A program made the position numbers and the translations under genes. Under the pieces are notes generated by a model that ran no database searches, had not been told where the DNA came from, and saw only the letters and a list, made by a program, of their open reading frames with translations. Source: Prostheceraeus crozeri (Eukaryota > Platyhelminthes > Polycladida > Euryleptidae). From it: a DNA stretch of 64,000 bases. Below, piece after piece: positions 37,101-52,100 of the stretch; within the stretch, counting starts at the first letter, position 1, and each line of letters begins with the position of its first letter. The stretch is from positions 62,001 to 126,000 of the forward strand of contig CAJQUW010012690.1 in assembly GCA_907163375.1 (NCBI GenBank). The letters run 5' to 3'.

Positions 37101-40100
37101 TGTTTTGATGATGAGAAAGAAAAGAAAAGTAGATTATAGCATGATCTCACTTAATTGGTACCTTTCTGGAGTTCTCTGCTCTTCACGTTAATTTGAAGAT
37201 GTGGATATTTAAAGGGAAAATAATTTTAGTTGAACATAATGCTGACGGTTACAAGAGCAGGATGTCAAACACAAGTAAACACATGTATTTGCTCAAGCCA
37301 ATGTGCAAGGAAAAAATAGCGTTGGTACACTGTAGGCACATAAGATTTTGCATCATCGAGTAGCTAGAATGAGGTACATCAGGCATGTTGCGAAGGGTCT
37401 ACGAATATGAGGAAAGTAATTTAAGCATGTAAAACGTGTACGTCCAACCACAATTTGTATGTGCGCATGCTAACCTACAGACCTAAGCGCTGAAGGAATG
37501 AAGACAAGAAAGACAGCTCCTCGGCTACATGGAAGAAAGGCTCCGTGCCTTATGTGCTTCCGAGTATAAACAAGGCTCATTTATTTCTTTTTAATTTCCT
37601 AAATCATAGACATTTACTAAGCTACGCAAAATTCAAAGTACAGAGAGAGAGAATACTATATTCACGGCAAATTCATGCATGTGACTACATTAACACCATA
37701 ACATCATTCATAAATAACATAGAAAATTATAGGAAAATAAAAAAATGAACGAGTTCGTAGTCCTTCACTGTGCCACTCCACTTGTCTGCCTTATAATAAT
37801 AATAATAATAACTGTATATTTATAGAGCGCCATTACTTGGTGAGCTCATGGCGCAACAAAATTATACAACATTACATGTACACAAAATAACATAAACACA
37901 TCAGATGTAACATCACACATTATGTACTTTCGAATGGCTTCCAGCGCACTTGCCGATTTGTGATGACGAACTCTAGCATCCGATGGAATTCTGTTCTAAA
38001 AGCTGGCACCAAAATAGCGGATAGAATTTTTCCCATACTTGACAGTTCTAAATTTGGGCTGTTGGAAGACGCTTCTGTGAGACTTATCTGGAGCAGGACA
38101 GAAAATGTGCATGAGAGGAATAGGAGCAATACCTGGCTCTTCCATACTAGTGGTAATTAGCTTATGTTCCTTATGTTCCTCATTCTTATAAACAGTCCAG
38201 GAGTTTTGAATTGATTTCATGAGTCGGTGTAGAGTCAAATACCAGCACTCAAGCAGACTGCATGCATTCAAGAATACTTGCAATGACTCTATAGGAGACG
38301 TGTAATCCATCATGTTGTGTCGAAGGCACCTCGCATACATCATGTCAAGCTTACGCTGTGCAGATGGTGATGCAAATAACAGAAGCGGTGAAACATAGTC
38401 GAAATGAGGCTTTACGTAAGTTTGAATTAAACGCCACCTGACTTTCTTGTTAATAAATTTCTTTACACGATTTATGCCGTTTAGCTTCCATGCAACTTTG
38501 CGAGTAATGGTTTTGACATGATCCTCAAAAGTAAAGGACTTGTCGATCGTGACACCAAGCAATCGGAGCCCACTCGACTGTTCAAGAGTCTCGCCATTAA
38601 CTTTGAAATGTAGATCTTCCGAGCGATCACCCCATGCGACATATTGACATTTCTTGTTGTTCATTTTCATGCAGTTTTTGTCTAGCTCGCCAAGTTACAT
38701 CTAATGTCTGAGTTGCTAGTTTCTGAACACGAGAAGGACTATCATCTGCTATCCACATCGAGATGTCATCTGCATATATAGAGATGTTTACACCTAATGA
38801 TTGAATCAAAATGATGAGATCATTTAGATAAATGTTCCATAATAACGGTCCTAGCTGAGAACCCTGGGGAATTCCTTTTGTCATGCTATAACATTTGTCA
38901 AACTCTTGTCCATTCAATCTCACATAGTTCTCTCTATCTTCAGATATCAATACATAAATATCTGATTAAAGCGCCTAATAACTCAGCTCTAGCTGTCTAG
39001 TGGAATGAAACATAAATCACTTGTACTCAAATAATTTGCAGCAAATGAAAAGTAATAATCAAGTAGCTTCAGAAACTGTTTTTGAGTGAGCGATTTTATT
39101 CCGCATAACTGTTATAAATAAGCCATTGATGGGGTTTAGTCACTTGTCAATATATTTTGAATCTTGTACCGCTCAGTAAATGCCTATGATTTGGAAACCA
39201 CAATTCCGATGATGTCCATTCAGATGGTCGCATAGAGTAGATACATGTATATTAGGTAGAGTGGTAACTCCGCATTTATTGAATCCCCAATGTGTATACA
39301 CTTTCGATTCTGTTAAACGAACTCGAGGGAGATACAGGTGGAATTGTCACCAAATGTGAGATATGCAAAGTTGTGCTTTTTTGCAGAAATTACCACGGAA
39401 TTGAGTGATCATGATTGCAACGCAGAAGGAATGATGGCATTTCACAGATTCTCATGACAGTCTTGGAGATATAATGTTTGTTAAATTAGCAATTCGATGG
39501 GTTCCTATTACTTTCATGATCAAGAGTGTTTTCTTAAGCGTGATCATATCACAGGCAACCTGCCACTTGCAGAGCAAAATCACATAATGAAAGACAATGA
39601 TTTCAATTAACTTTGAAAGATGTAAATGTGTCCACATCACCATTCAGATCCAAGAAATGAAACATGAATTAAGTGAATCATAAAATTATGCCGGTGAAAA
39701 TTGAATCAAAAACTCGAAATTTCAGCCAAGAAGGCACGAATACTATCGCGACTTTTTCATGAAGATCTCCATTATAATGCGGCTCATGAAATTCCCTTGA
39801 TAATCAGCATAATTTCCGCTTAGTTGGGATGTTGTTAGCAAATATTCATTCCTTTTGAAATCCAACTTGTGTCATACTACTTATATAGAGACGTCATCTC
39901 GGTAGTATATAAATTGGCAAAATTTTGACTTTTTAAAACTGCTCAAATAATGTTTTGGGCAACGGGAACGTAATCACCGCAAAAACCTGAATCTTTCCAT
40001 ATAAGAATTTTCACTGTATACGGATACTTTTTTGAATCGACACTCTACCTATCCCTACTCTATGGATGGTCGAAATATTAATTTGGTATTTCTACTTCTG

Positions 40101-43100
40101 TCAAGGTTTTTTTTATAAATGGTCAATTAATTAAATTTGGATGATTTTCGTCCCCTGAATGTCAGATGCCTGACATGACAGACAGTGCGTGTGATGCATC
40201 TTCCTGGGTGCGACAAGATGGAACTTGTCACGTTTTAGTCACACAGACTGTCACATTGTGATTTGCAGCTAGAATTGCAATTGACTGACTTCAACCCATC
40301 AGTTATTTTTGATGCTCCAAATTATCAGTGATGATTCCTTAATTCTTTAAGCTGGCTGGTCTGGCACCGATGTAGAGGTCGGTAAAGGTCGGTTATGTGA
40401 CATATAGATGTATGCATTGCGCGATAGCAAGTTTGTGAGTTCAGTCAATTTTATCATTTTACGCTGTAAACTGTTAACCGTAAATATTCGTTAAAATCAA
40501 CAGCCAAAATTAGTTTCACGGTTTTTTACAGTCTGAACTGTAAACATCCGTAAAAACAGACGTTTGCTTTATCTGTTATGAACGGATTTTAAATTGCTAC
40601 GTCATCATGCATCATGGTATGACGTCATCATTTTAACAGATATTAGCGGATATTTTCTGTGAAACTTTTTTGTGAAGTTCAACAGTTATTTCAGTTGTTT
40701 TTAATGGTGTGCAATTTACAGTGTATGCTGCTGCATTATCCTCATTAGTTCGTTCGACAAAGCCGTCTAAAGCAATGGCAAATTTTCATGCGATGATGAA
40801 AATCATACCAGCAGCCATTTATAATAGAATAAAATGCTTACTAATTTAAATTATTAATTGAAGTGGTCCTAATGAGGACTGATGGCGTTCTCCAATCCGC
40901 AAGTGTACAGATCCAATGGTACTGCAACCATTAGATTACTCAGTTCTTGAAAGAGCTCAATGGAGCTTTGTTGTGGCAACGAATTAAAATTCATCAGCTT
41001 TGGGCCAATATCTGGTAAAAAATGGTTATCTTATGACTTGCAACACTACTCACTCTTATTATACTAATACCATAGATTCCAAACACTGCCGCATACATGT
41101 TCAGTGCACGACTGCAGATGCTGGCAATGGAAATAGAATAGAACTATGGTTCTAATAAGTTAAGTAAATTAAAAATGTGTATTATAAAACAACAGGAGAC
41201 TGTTGGACAAAAATTGGAGAAGTGGAGGTAAAACATGAAAATACAATTATGCTACTACACCGATTACAAGTGAACTAATGCTACACTATATCTAACACTA
41301 CACATGGTGGATAATGGTAATAGTGAATAAGTGGAAAGTGGATAATGGAGGCAAACAATAGAACTACAATGACACCATACTACGCCGAAAGGAATGAAAT
41401 TATACACACTATACCGAAGACTACACATGGAAAATACTATTTCTTCACTTGAATTTGCTATCGCCAGTTTCTCAATCCGTCTATAATACTTCATGTAATC
41501 CAACATTTCTTCATTTGTTCTTCATTTGAAATACAAAACATCGATCACTACTTCAGCTACCGTTTAAGGGGTATAAAACATAATACTGCAGTTCGTCAGT
41601 CATCAGCAAGCATTCGCTTAGATGTGTGTTTCGACCGCTAACCTGAACACTCAAACCCAGACGAGCGGGGTCCTACACATGGTGACTGACAAAATGCTGA
41701 ATAGGTAATGATATGTCTTGAAAGATATGCCACAATGATAAGTTAGAGATCATTCAAATGTTACGGTTCCCACATGTAAACTCATCTTGTCATTAAATTC
41801 ATCCCATCAATAGATAAAGTATGCTCTTTGCGATCCGCACATGTAAACAAATCCTGTACATCAATCTTTGCCTTTTCAATTCCCACAAGTAAACAGATCC
41901 TGTTCATCCTCGAATCCCATAAACATGTAGTCGTAGTGTGATAAATATGTAGTCCACCTTTACATAAACTTCGGCTCATGCATCGTGACGTAACAGTGGG
42001 AGCTCTTTCATCTCCGGTAAGCCATGCTAGGCGCTCTGCATTCGCTCTTCACCGCCCCCCCCCCAGTCCCATAATAATGTCAGTCCCTTTAATGATGCCA
42101 GACTGATCACTGCCAGGAAATCAGGAAATGCTATTTCCCTACTCGTGGGAGTCCCTTGAAGGACGGAGAATTGTAAATTTTCAAACAATGAAGCAATTCC
42201 TTTGAAACTGTTGCAGTATTGTTCTTGCATATTGGAGGCCATTAAGATTTTGCATGATATTATGTTGCATAAAATCTTGACAAAATATTTAGTATCATTT
42301 GTTATAATTGAAATATTTTATTATGACATTTTAGTGACAATACAATCATGCAGTAGACTCAGTTTACTGAAACTACAGGGCCAAAGTCAATGTTTTTATA
42401 AATGGACTGATTTCATGAAACAGATATGCTGCAAATATTTTGGTGGGTAAGAAGTTAGAAGGCAATACCAAAAACGTAATTTTTTATGTGAATTAAGTGT
42501 AATTTCAGTTTACATATGATCGCAGTAATGTAATGAATAATAAATGATAGTTTTATTTACAAATACTCAAATTGTCCACCATTTACCTCGATGCACTTCA
42601 GAACTCTGTTCTCCATCGACGAACACACTTAGTGACAAAGCTCCAGAGTAATTGAATAAAAGCGTTGGTTATTCTTTGGTTTAGTACTGCACACAGCTTC
42701 CTAAATAACTCCCCAGAGGAAGAAGTCAGGCGGAATAAGATCGGGAGATCTTGGAGGCCACTGAAGTCCTCCTCGTCGGTCTATCCAACGATTACAAAAA
42801 GTGTCAGTCAACCACTTACGAGCCACGTTTCCGTAATGCGCTGGGGCACCATCATGCTGAAACCATCTTTCCTTAATATCAGGTCAATCTGCGACAACTG
42901 GGTAGAACGTTTCCCTCAAAACTGTGGTGTATGATTCGCTTGTGACATTACCAGAAAAGAGATAGCGGACCTAGCGGTTACTCCTGGAGTATTAACATCA
43001 CGCTTAATTTCTTTATGTGGATTTTGTTGTAGCCCAAAAAATGGTTTTATGTCGGTTGACATGAACATTTAATTTGAAATGTGCTTCATCAGACCAAAAA

Positions 43101-46100
43101 AACTTTCGCGAGAAATGAGCGATCAAATGACAGGTCACCCAGGTCTTGGCAAGTCATCTGTTGAGCCTGCATCTTCGAACCGCTGAATAAGTTTGGAAAC
43201 CGAATCACGCTTGATATTTCTTTGAAATTTCCTTTTAAATAAACGACACGTTTCATGAAACGTTTTGACGACGAAGACTTTTTTAATCTTTGCTTAGTTG
43301 CTGAGTTTCTTATTCCATTTTTAAGGCAAGAGTTGAACTGCAATAAAAAAATACTGAATTTGGCATTTTAAACTGCGTGCGCGGACGGGAACAGATTCAT
43401 AAATATTAATAATGACACATTGACAGATCTAAACAAAGCTAAATTTAATAAAAACAACAAATGTAAGCCCCAGTGCTTGCTAGACTTGTAGGTGAGTGAT
43501 TTGTGTGTCACCGCCCCCTAACTTCTGACCCACCCTGGTAGACCCGTTCCTTTCCAATTGGCTGTAAGTTTGACACATGGCTGATCTTATACAGGCCTAT
43601 CGACTGATCATGGCGCATCATCATGAGGTGTCAACGTCATTTCAGTTTTATTTTATGTCTTTTGCTAATCAAAAAATTCATGATTTGAAGAGTATTAACT
43701 CAAGCAGAGAATTTGAATGATGCAAACCCAACAAACCTAACGTGAGTGAAGGCAAACTCATATTGCAAACACTTCCATTATCTGCAGGATGATGTCATTG
43801 CTGAGGTGGTCCACTGTCAGCTGTCTTCATAGGCAAACTTGTATGTAGACCTACTAACAGCGAGAAAGAATTTTCAGATTAAGTAACGGAATATAGTACC
43901 CCGTTAGTAACGGGGTAGAAACTGTTGAGGAATTTAAGCAATTCTGTAGAGTGCAGTCCTTTAAGTTAGAAGACTAGGCTGTTGAACATTTGGTTTCGAT
44001 CATTCGATGTACAGATCTTTTGTTTAAATGGACACCTTCAAGAGATTCTCGATGTGTATTCCCGGAATACGGCATTTGAAAATAATCTGTAAATCCTAGA
44101 ACCGAACTTCCCCCATTGTCACAATGCATCATCGTCCTTGTAAAAGACTTTAACCAATCATAATGCTAAATGCTAAACTATAGATCATAATGGAAAATGT
44201 CATGTAGCGATAATCATATCAAAAAGCTAAATTTCATCACATAAAAACAGATGCATAATTCAATCAGTTTTATTTTGGAATTCTTTCCTTTTCAGAGCGA
44301 TTCGTTTGGAGGAATTGAAATAACATATTGGCTCCAGCAGGTAAGTCAATGATTTTTGAATGCCTTTAGCGGTCGAAACGCGATCGTCCTGACCAAGTAC
44401 CTGTTGATGAACTGATTAGAAATAGTCAAATAATTTGTATGCATATTTTGTAGAATTTTATTCACAGTTTAGCTTAAGGAGCTAATATTAATTCTCTTTC
44501 ACACCTCGTAGATTTTAGATAGCGAAATCCCGCTGTGTTAGCTAGATCTGATACTTTGATTGGAAACAGACGTGTCCTCTAGTCATCTGAATGGTCAGAC
44601 TGCTAAATAGAATGAGATAAAACTAAAAAATGAAATAATACCTAGAAATTATACTACAATGACTAAAATTATTACCTGATATCCATTTATTCTAATAATA
44701 GCGTCTGACTTTGTATACACCGGAGCTGATACAATGTGTAGTAGATATCTTATATATTTCAAAATTACAGTTGTGAGGATGCAAATGTCAGAAGTCTGAG
44801 TGATGGTGAGTCTGCACTTCTGTTCACAGGAAACCAGCTTATACACTCATTTTCTGATGCCAAGTGCCCTCCGCGTTTTACACGCATTCCTGTGAGTGCT
44901 AAATCTTGCCATCTCCAAAGTGTGGTCATCAGATGTTTCGGATGCTCTTGACCGCTTCACAGTATTGTACTGCTCCTTTCTACCAGCATTCTTGTGGCGT
45001 TTTTCATAGATATGAAATTTTCTGAACACATTTGAAGGCGATGGGTGGGGGTATAATAGTCAATGTTCAAGTATGGAAAGTCAAACAGAGACGCATTGGT
45101 TGCGATGTACAATATGACTCATTGTCTTGTCAAACTTTATCACTTCATGTTGATTGGGTTGCCCCTTTTTGAGGAAGAATTACTTTGTCAAGACATTGAA
45201 GAAAGCCAATCAAATAATAGCGTTTATGAAAGTGTACACTGTAAACGCCTTGCCACGAAAGCAGCCACGAACTCGCCACGAAACGAATAATTGTTGCCGA
45301 CTCGTGGCAGGAAACTTGTCGCCACTAGCCGCCACGAAAATCCCCCGAAGATGAGAGACCGCTTCAATCATTGAAATAATCACTTAAAATATTCTACAAC
45401 GTCGACATGCTGCTTGTTAGAAGTAGATTTACATAGTTTTTATGGGATTTCGGTGAACATTCCTCGATATTCCAGGATTTGCAGTAGTGTAAGTAAATCA
45501 GTAGTATAGTCTCACTTGCGAAAAAATACATAGCTATGCATTTTGCTATGAAGCAAGCCAATAGGAATGCAGGAATTACATGAACTCACGCCCACACTCG
45601 CCACAAATTCGCCTGCAATTGCCAACAATAGGGCGTGGCATGATAATGTTTAACAGCCGCATTAGCTCGTGGCGAGTGTTGGCCACTTGCACTTCGTGGT
45701 GTTCACTTTTGTTGCCAATGTTTCGTGGTGAGTTAGTGGCGACTTTGGTGGCGAGGCATTTACAGTGTAGGCAAGTCAATATAATCAACCATCTGGAAGA
45801 CCAGTTTAAGTACCCCCATTCACTCTATTGTAAGTTCAGGGGCATATATTTGTGAAATCATTATAAGAGGGCTCTTATTAAAGGGGATCTTTTGCTAGAT
45901 ACACTGTGAACTCTAGGGCACGAGATGTCGCTTGAATTAGGCACGAAATTTAGGCATCAATTATAACCAACACAAGGCACGAGTAAGCACGAAGTTCGTA
46001 GTGCCGAGTTCGTGCCCATTGATTTTTCCTTCAATTTCATTGGATAAACAATTATCTGGTTAGGTGCCTATTAGTGCCTAATGGCGCCGACTGGTGCCTC

Positions 46101-49100
46101 GAGACACTAGAAAAGCACTAACTCGGCGCTAACTGCCACGAAATTTCGGCTTCGTGCATAAGTTAGTGCCCTACAGTTTACAATGTACAAGACTTTTATG
46201 CCTTGCGATTCATTTTTGCTATCTTTGAGACATTTAATGGAGAATTGGTGCATATTGGAGGGAATACGGAACTTTGATTTCAACATAATTTTGCATAATG
46301 TTATAGCAGCATGTCGGTTGATTTGTCACTGTCTTCATTTCAGATATGGGACATTCCCGAAATGAAATGGGATCCTAAACAGAAGAATACAAAACTTCTC
46401 CATGTCGATGTATCGAAAGAAAAGATATGGCTGCCTGACATCGTTCCCTATGCGATGTAAGTGTGTTATTTTATATTGCGCCGCACTATGTATTCCAAAT
46501 CAGCTGTGGATAACTGAAAATTTCTGAAATTGGTTTGTTTCGTGTGCTCATTTGAAATATAGTCACATTTACCCGATCCATGAGCTCTAAAGCGCATCGA
46601 TCTTCTGGGGGAGGGGGCACGGGGATTCAATGAATTGCAAGTCACATAGCATTTATCACACAATTGTTGTGAGAACTCCTCAATGACCTGTCACAAAAAT
46701 AGTCGATGTTCGCAGAAAAAAAAAATTGCGTTTTCTTCCATTTGAAATTCATTTTCTAGAAGCATCCATGTAGAAACTTAGTCCTTTTTTCCTCAGGCTT
46801 CTCTTATCGATGAAGCATTATGGGAGGGACCTTCCCTCATCTTCCTAACTAGTTTCTTATATGGCACAGAGTAATGGGGTTTATCTATTTCGCGCTTGTT
46901 CTTTCCGACAGTGGCATCCATAGAGTAGGGATATATAGGTAGAGTGTCGATTCAAAAAAATACCTGTATACAGTCAAAAATTTTATATGAAAATATTTAG
47001 TTTTTTTGCGGAGATTACGTTCCCCTGGTCCAAAAATTAATTGAGCACTTTCGAAAACAGTCAAAATTTTCCAATTTATATACTACCGAGATGAGACCTC
47101 TTTGTAAGTAGTATGAAGCAAGCTGGATATAAAGAGGAATGAATATTTGATAGTAAGCATCCTAACTAAGCGGAAACCAAGCTGATTATCAAGGGAATTG
47201 TATTATAATGGAGTTCTTCATGAAAAAGTCGTGATATTATTCGTACTTTCTTGGCTGAAATTTCAAGTTTTTAATTCAATTTTCACCGGCATTTATGATT
47301 CGCCAAATTCATGTTTCATTTCTTGGATCTGAGTAGTGATGTGGACACATTTACATCTTTCAAAGTTAATTGAAATGATTGTCTTTGATTATGTGATTTT
47401 GCTCTGCCAGTAGCAGATTGCAGCTGTGATATGATTTCGCGAAAATACTCTTGAGGTTGAGCATGAAAGTAATAGGAACCCATCGAATTGCTAATTTAAC
47501 AAACATTATATCTCCAAGGCTGTCATGAGAATCTGTGAAATGCCATCATTCCTTCTGCGTTGCAATCATGATCACTCAATTTCGTGGTAATTTCTGCAAA
47601 ACAGCACAACTTTGCATATCTAACATTTGGTGACAATTCCACCTGTATCTCCCTTGAGTTCATTCAATAAAATTGAAAGTATATACACATTGGGGATTTA
47701 ATAAATGCGGAGTTACCACTCTACCTAATATATCTACTCTATGGTGATATCAAGCCTAGCAGTGGCGCTGCGCGCTTCTAGACCATAGTCCTTGGCTCCA
47801 TAATGGATTCTTATTTATGCACCAGAAAACAAAATTATTGCGGCATTCAAATCACTAATTAGACGCTGACCTCAATTTCAAAGAATTTTTATACCATGCA
47901 TTCTAAATGTCTTTGAGAAACTTCTAGCTATGTATTAAACTTCATTAATCTTCATTAACGTGCCTGCAATCATTGCCAATAAGAATCTTGCTTCCATTTT
48001 TCAGCTTTCATCAATGACTTCTAATGGTTTGAGCTTTCAGTCATTGATTATGATACGGAAGTGACTTGGTGTTCCGCGAATACTCACCAGTTCTGCTTTG
48101 TATGGCAGGAGGTACAGACTGTGATTGCCACTAACATCTATTGTGGAGGAATATAAGGTCAGCAAGATTCGGTTGCAGTCTATGTCGACTTTCTCTCGTG
48201 ATGAAGCTATCTGCTCAGATTCACCTCAGTTGAAAGTGGGCCGAACGTGGGATGTGGCGGAAGTCATGTCCTCCATCAGCTCTATGGCAAAGCACAGACA
48301 GGTGATAGGAGTCGTCCAAAACAGCAAGAGAGGCTTTGGTATGGAAAAGAGACACAAATTTTGGTCAGAAATGAGCGAAGATGACCAAAGAAGGAAGTTG
48401 TGAGAGAATGAGGGGCGAATCTTGGAAGAAGAGAAGACACTTGCCCTGGCAGTGCAGCAGTAGCAGCAGGGAAGATGGAACGACTATTGGCATGGGCTAT
48501 TGGCAGTTGAAGCGGAAGCTTCCAACCCCCGATAATTTGGCACGTTGGGGAATCCGCACGGACCCTCAGTGTCACTTGTATGGCAGGCATGCCAATCTTA
48601 GTCATATACTCTCTGGTTGTCATGTGGCACTGCAGGGAGGGTGGCACACGCACCGGCACGGTTTGGTCCTACAAGCGATTGTGGAAGAAGTCTCGGATGC
48701 AGTGGTACCTACCAGGTATGTAACGGGAATTGACTTCGTGCCAAGTGGTCAAACAAAGAGACGTGTGTATCGATCTGTTCCGCGGAAGTGGGAAGTTCGA
48801 GTGGATAGACAGATGCCAGATGAATTGTCCCTATCTCACCAACGGTCTGACCTAGTGTTGATTGATGATAATGGGAACACAATGATAATGGACAAACTAA
48901 CCATTCCCTGGGAAGAGAAAGTTGAATATGTCCATAAGAGGAACGCTGCCAAATATGAAGAACTTGTCGAAGGGATTCGGAAGCACAGGTGGAAATGTGA
49001 GATCATGCCCTTGCTCACGACAAGTTTGATTTGCCCACAGACATCATTTTTAACTTCACTGGACTGCATTTCCTTGAAATCATCATCTAGTCACTTCTTT

Positions 49101-52100
49101 GGGCGAGAGGCTTCATAAGATCAGCCTTTATTATAACAGTATTATGGCATTATCACTTCAACAGATGTTCAGACTTTCCTAGACCGTTGTGACTGCTGTT
49201 GCCCTTCATACCAACTTTCAATGGCATCCTTGCAGAATCGACGAAGTACATGTTTACAGGATGGCAGTGTCAAACCTCAAGCGCTATTCCGGTAGCGGTG
49301 TAACAAAGGAAGCATTCCATGAAGACTTGAAAGTTCAGTGAAACAGTAGTAGTAGTATTTTATCTTTTTCAGGCACTGATGAAATGAACAATCAAACCAA
49401 AATCATCACCACGCTATCTTCTCTTTTCAGAGCGAGTCCAGTAAAACCGACTTTTCCAGCAAGAGTAGTTATCCGTAGCAATGGCACAGTGATGTACGTT
49501 CCAAGCTTCATTATAAAAGTGCCGTGTGAAAACGTGCCCGGGTCGTCATATCCACGTGATACAAAGGTGTGTAGAATCAAGTTTGGATCATGGGTGTACA
49601 GCGATCACTATGTGAATCTAACCCTGGCTTCCACAACACCTGATGTTTTAGTTGAACGAGACTTGGGCGATTGGAAATTCGTCAACGCAACTGGATCTTT
49701 TGAGGTTTGTCCCTGCACTAAATCTGAATGCTAGCAGGCGCTATCTAGTTCTATTTAACTTCCAGGTTCAACATTATCCATGCTGCCCAGAGGGGTATCC
49801 GGCTATAACTTATGAAATCACAATTGAAAGATCTGATCAATATTTTGGCTTGGTGCTTTCGTTACCGGGAATTGCAATTGGTTTAATAGTTGCACTTTTA
49901 TATCTACTACCGCCATCATCTGCTGGACGTGTAATATCTCGTGAGTATTGAAAAGTAGCAAAATTCCATCATTTCTCTAACTTTTTGTGATCTAAAATAT
50001 CAACGATAATTCTGATGATCTCATTTATTGATGCATCATTCAGTGAACTATTTTGATAGCAATTTCAAAAGAGATTTCATAGTAAAGGTGATTTCAATTT
50101 CGTTGCAGAAATGGTTTGCTTACTGATACTCGTGTACCTTGGTGTGAAAAATCTCCAACGCATTGGAAAGGTTTTAGCTGTGCCCGCAGGTATTGGAATT
50201 TATAAAACTTAGTTAAACGCAATGATTTTCTATCGGGGTGCTGAGTCACACTAGGGTGATGCAGAAGACAGGGGTACGTCGCTAGGTTGCATCATCGACA
50301 AAAAATACAAAATGAAGATATTCGGAAAAGTAGTTCACCAGAAAATTCCAAGAAAGGTGACAGAAGAGTTTTTACCAAAGCACTCAATCGCATAGGGGCA
50401 TTCCTATGTATCTGGGAAATGATATTACACAGTTCCAAGTGAATTCAAATGTGATAATATACAAGATAGGTGACTTGAAAATGCGCAAAAATATTGAATG
50501 ATTAGAAAAAATGCAGATCAACAATATATCCACTTCGTTGTGTTCGATGTCTATCGATGTCAATTGCATGTCTATCGCATCACTATTATTCAATTCACTA
50601 TTTTTCTATTCAGTGATCACATTTGAGCTTGATCATTTCGAGGGATGGCACCCCTCCCTATTTTAAAATATGGCAACATCCAAATCTCCGAACAACCCTA
50701 GCCAGTCATGCACTACACTGTAAATCGCTCAATACCAATTACATACGAAGGATGCATACCAAATTTTTTTGGTATATCTCTGTATTCTCTTGGTTTATAT
50801 TTGTATGCTTTTCGTATGTCATTTCAAGTGTGGCATGCTTTACATACTAAAACCATACCAGCACAATGTTAAAAGAAGTCATCAATTATGTCTAAAGACC
50901 TTTTTGTTATATATTGATTTAAGACCTTTTGTCAATAAAGATCACACTAATGTTACTAATGTCTTGTAAGTAGTGAGATAATGACATTCAAGAGTCATAC
51001 TTTCAATACTGAATTCAATTTTAATGCATGAAAGTCTAAAGCATTTCATAAATAATCAATAAGAATTGAACCATCAACAATTATGCATTATGTAATTTTG
51101 AAATTAAGCATATTATTAATCCGAAATAAAAAAACCACATTATAATTCATGAATTCAAAAATAGTTATGTTTCAGATATATAAGTCAACATGATTGCACG
51201 AAAGATATCGTTTAAATGAATTGATGTTAATCAAGTTGGTTCACAAAGTACATCTAACTAAGCATCCTGTTAATGTTGCTAGACAAGTAGCAACTACGAC
51301 ATAGTCGTGGACCATAAAATTCACCATAAATCTAATCTAGTTAAATATCACGCTATCACAAAGGCAAATTCACGACTGGCATTACTGAAAAAGTTATTTG
51401 ACAGTAGTATGTAATATATATTTTTTTGCTATGTGACTTAAAGATTCTGATACGAAACACATACCAAGGACATATGAATGAGGATGAATTTGCATTGGGT
51501 CTCGTATATAAAACATACCAACAACTCGTATTTCAGTGTAAAGCAGCCAATCACAGATAGAATAGTTCGTATCGCTACATACCAATCACATACGAAATTA
51601 AGTGAGATTTCGTATGAAAAACATACCAGATCTCTGTAAACATACGAGAATCTCGTATCAGATGTTAGTTTCGAATTGTATGTGAAATTTGTTGTATGTT
51701 TGTATGTAATTTTTGTATCCAGCGATTGAACTGCGTCAATTGAACCTCGTCAGTCAACTTTGTCTTAAGTTATCGTGCTTTCTCAAGTAAATGGCTACTT
51801 AGACTTGGATTTACAATCATTTTCTACAATGGGTCTTCAAGAGATTTTTCAGTCTGAAGAAGGGACACAGTGGTGATTTGTATTTTAAAAGTATTTTTAA
51901 TTGTGAACACTGATTCCTAGACTTATTTGAAGCTTTGCAATTTGTGATGCAAATCGATGGTCACTCATAAAGGACAATGGTACAACATACCGAATTTATA
52001 GTGACAGGAAGAAGGATTTAGATACATGCTTCTGCCTAAAACTGTGAAAAATACATTTACATATCGAAATATTTGGTGAAGAAAATTTGCATTAGTAAAT

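Noticed and set aside
48282-48659. 125-codon reverse frame
   Set aside because: Shadow of the plus-strand LINE frame at 48381-49118, which carries recognisable motifs.
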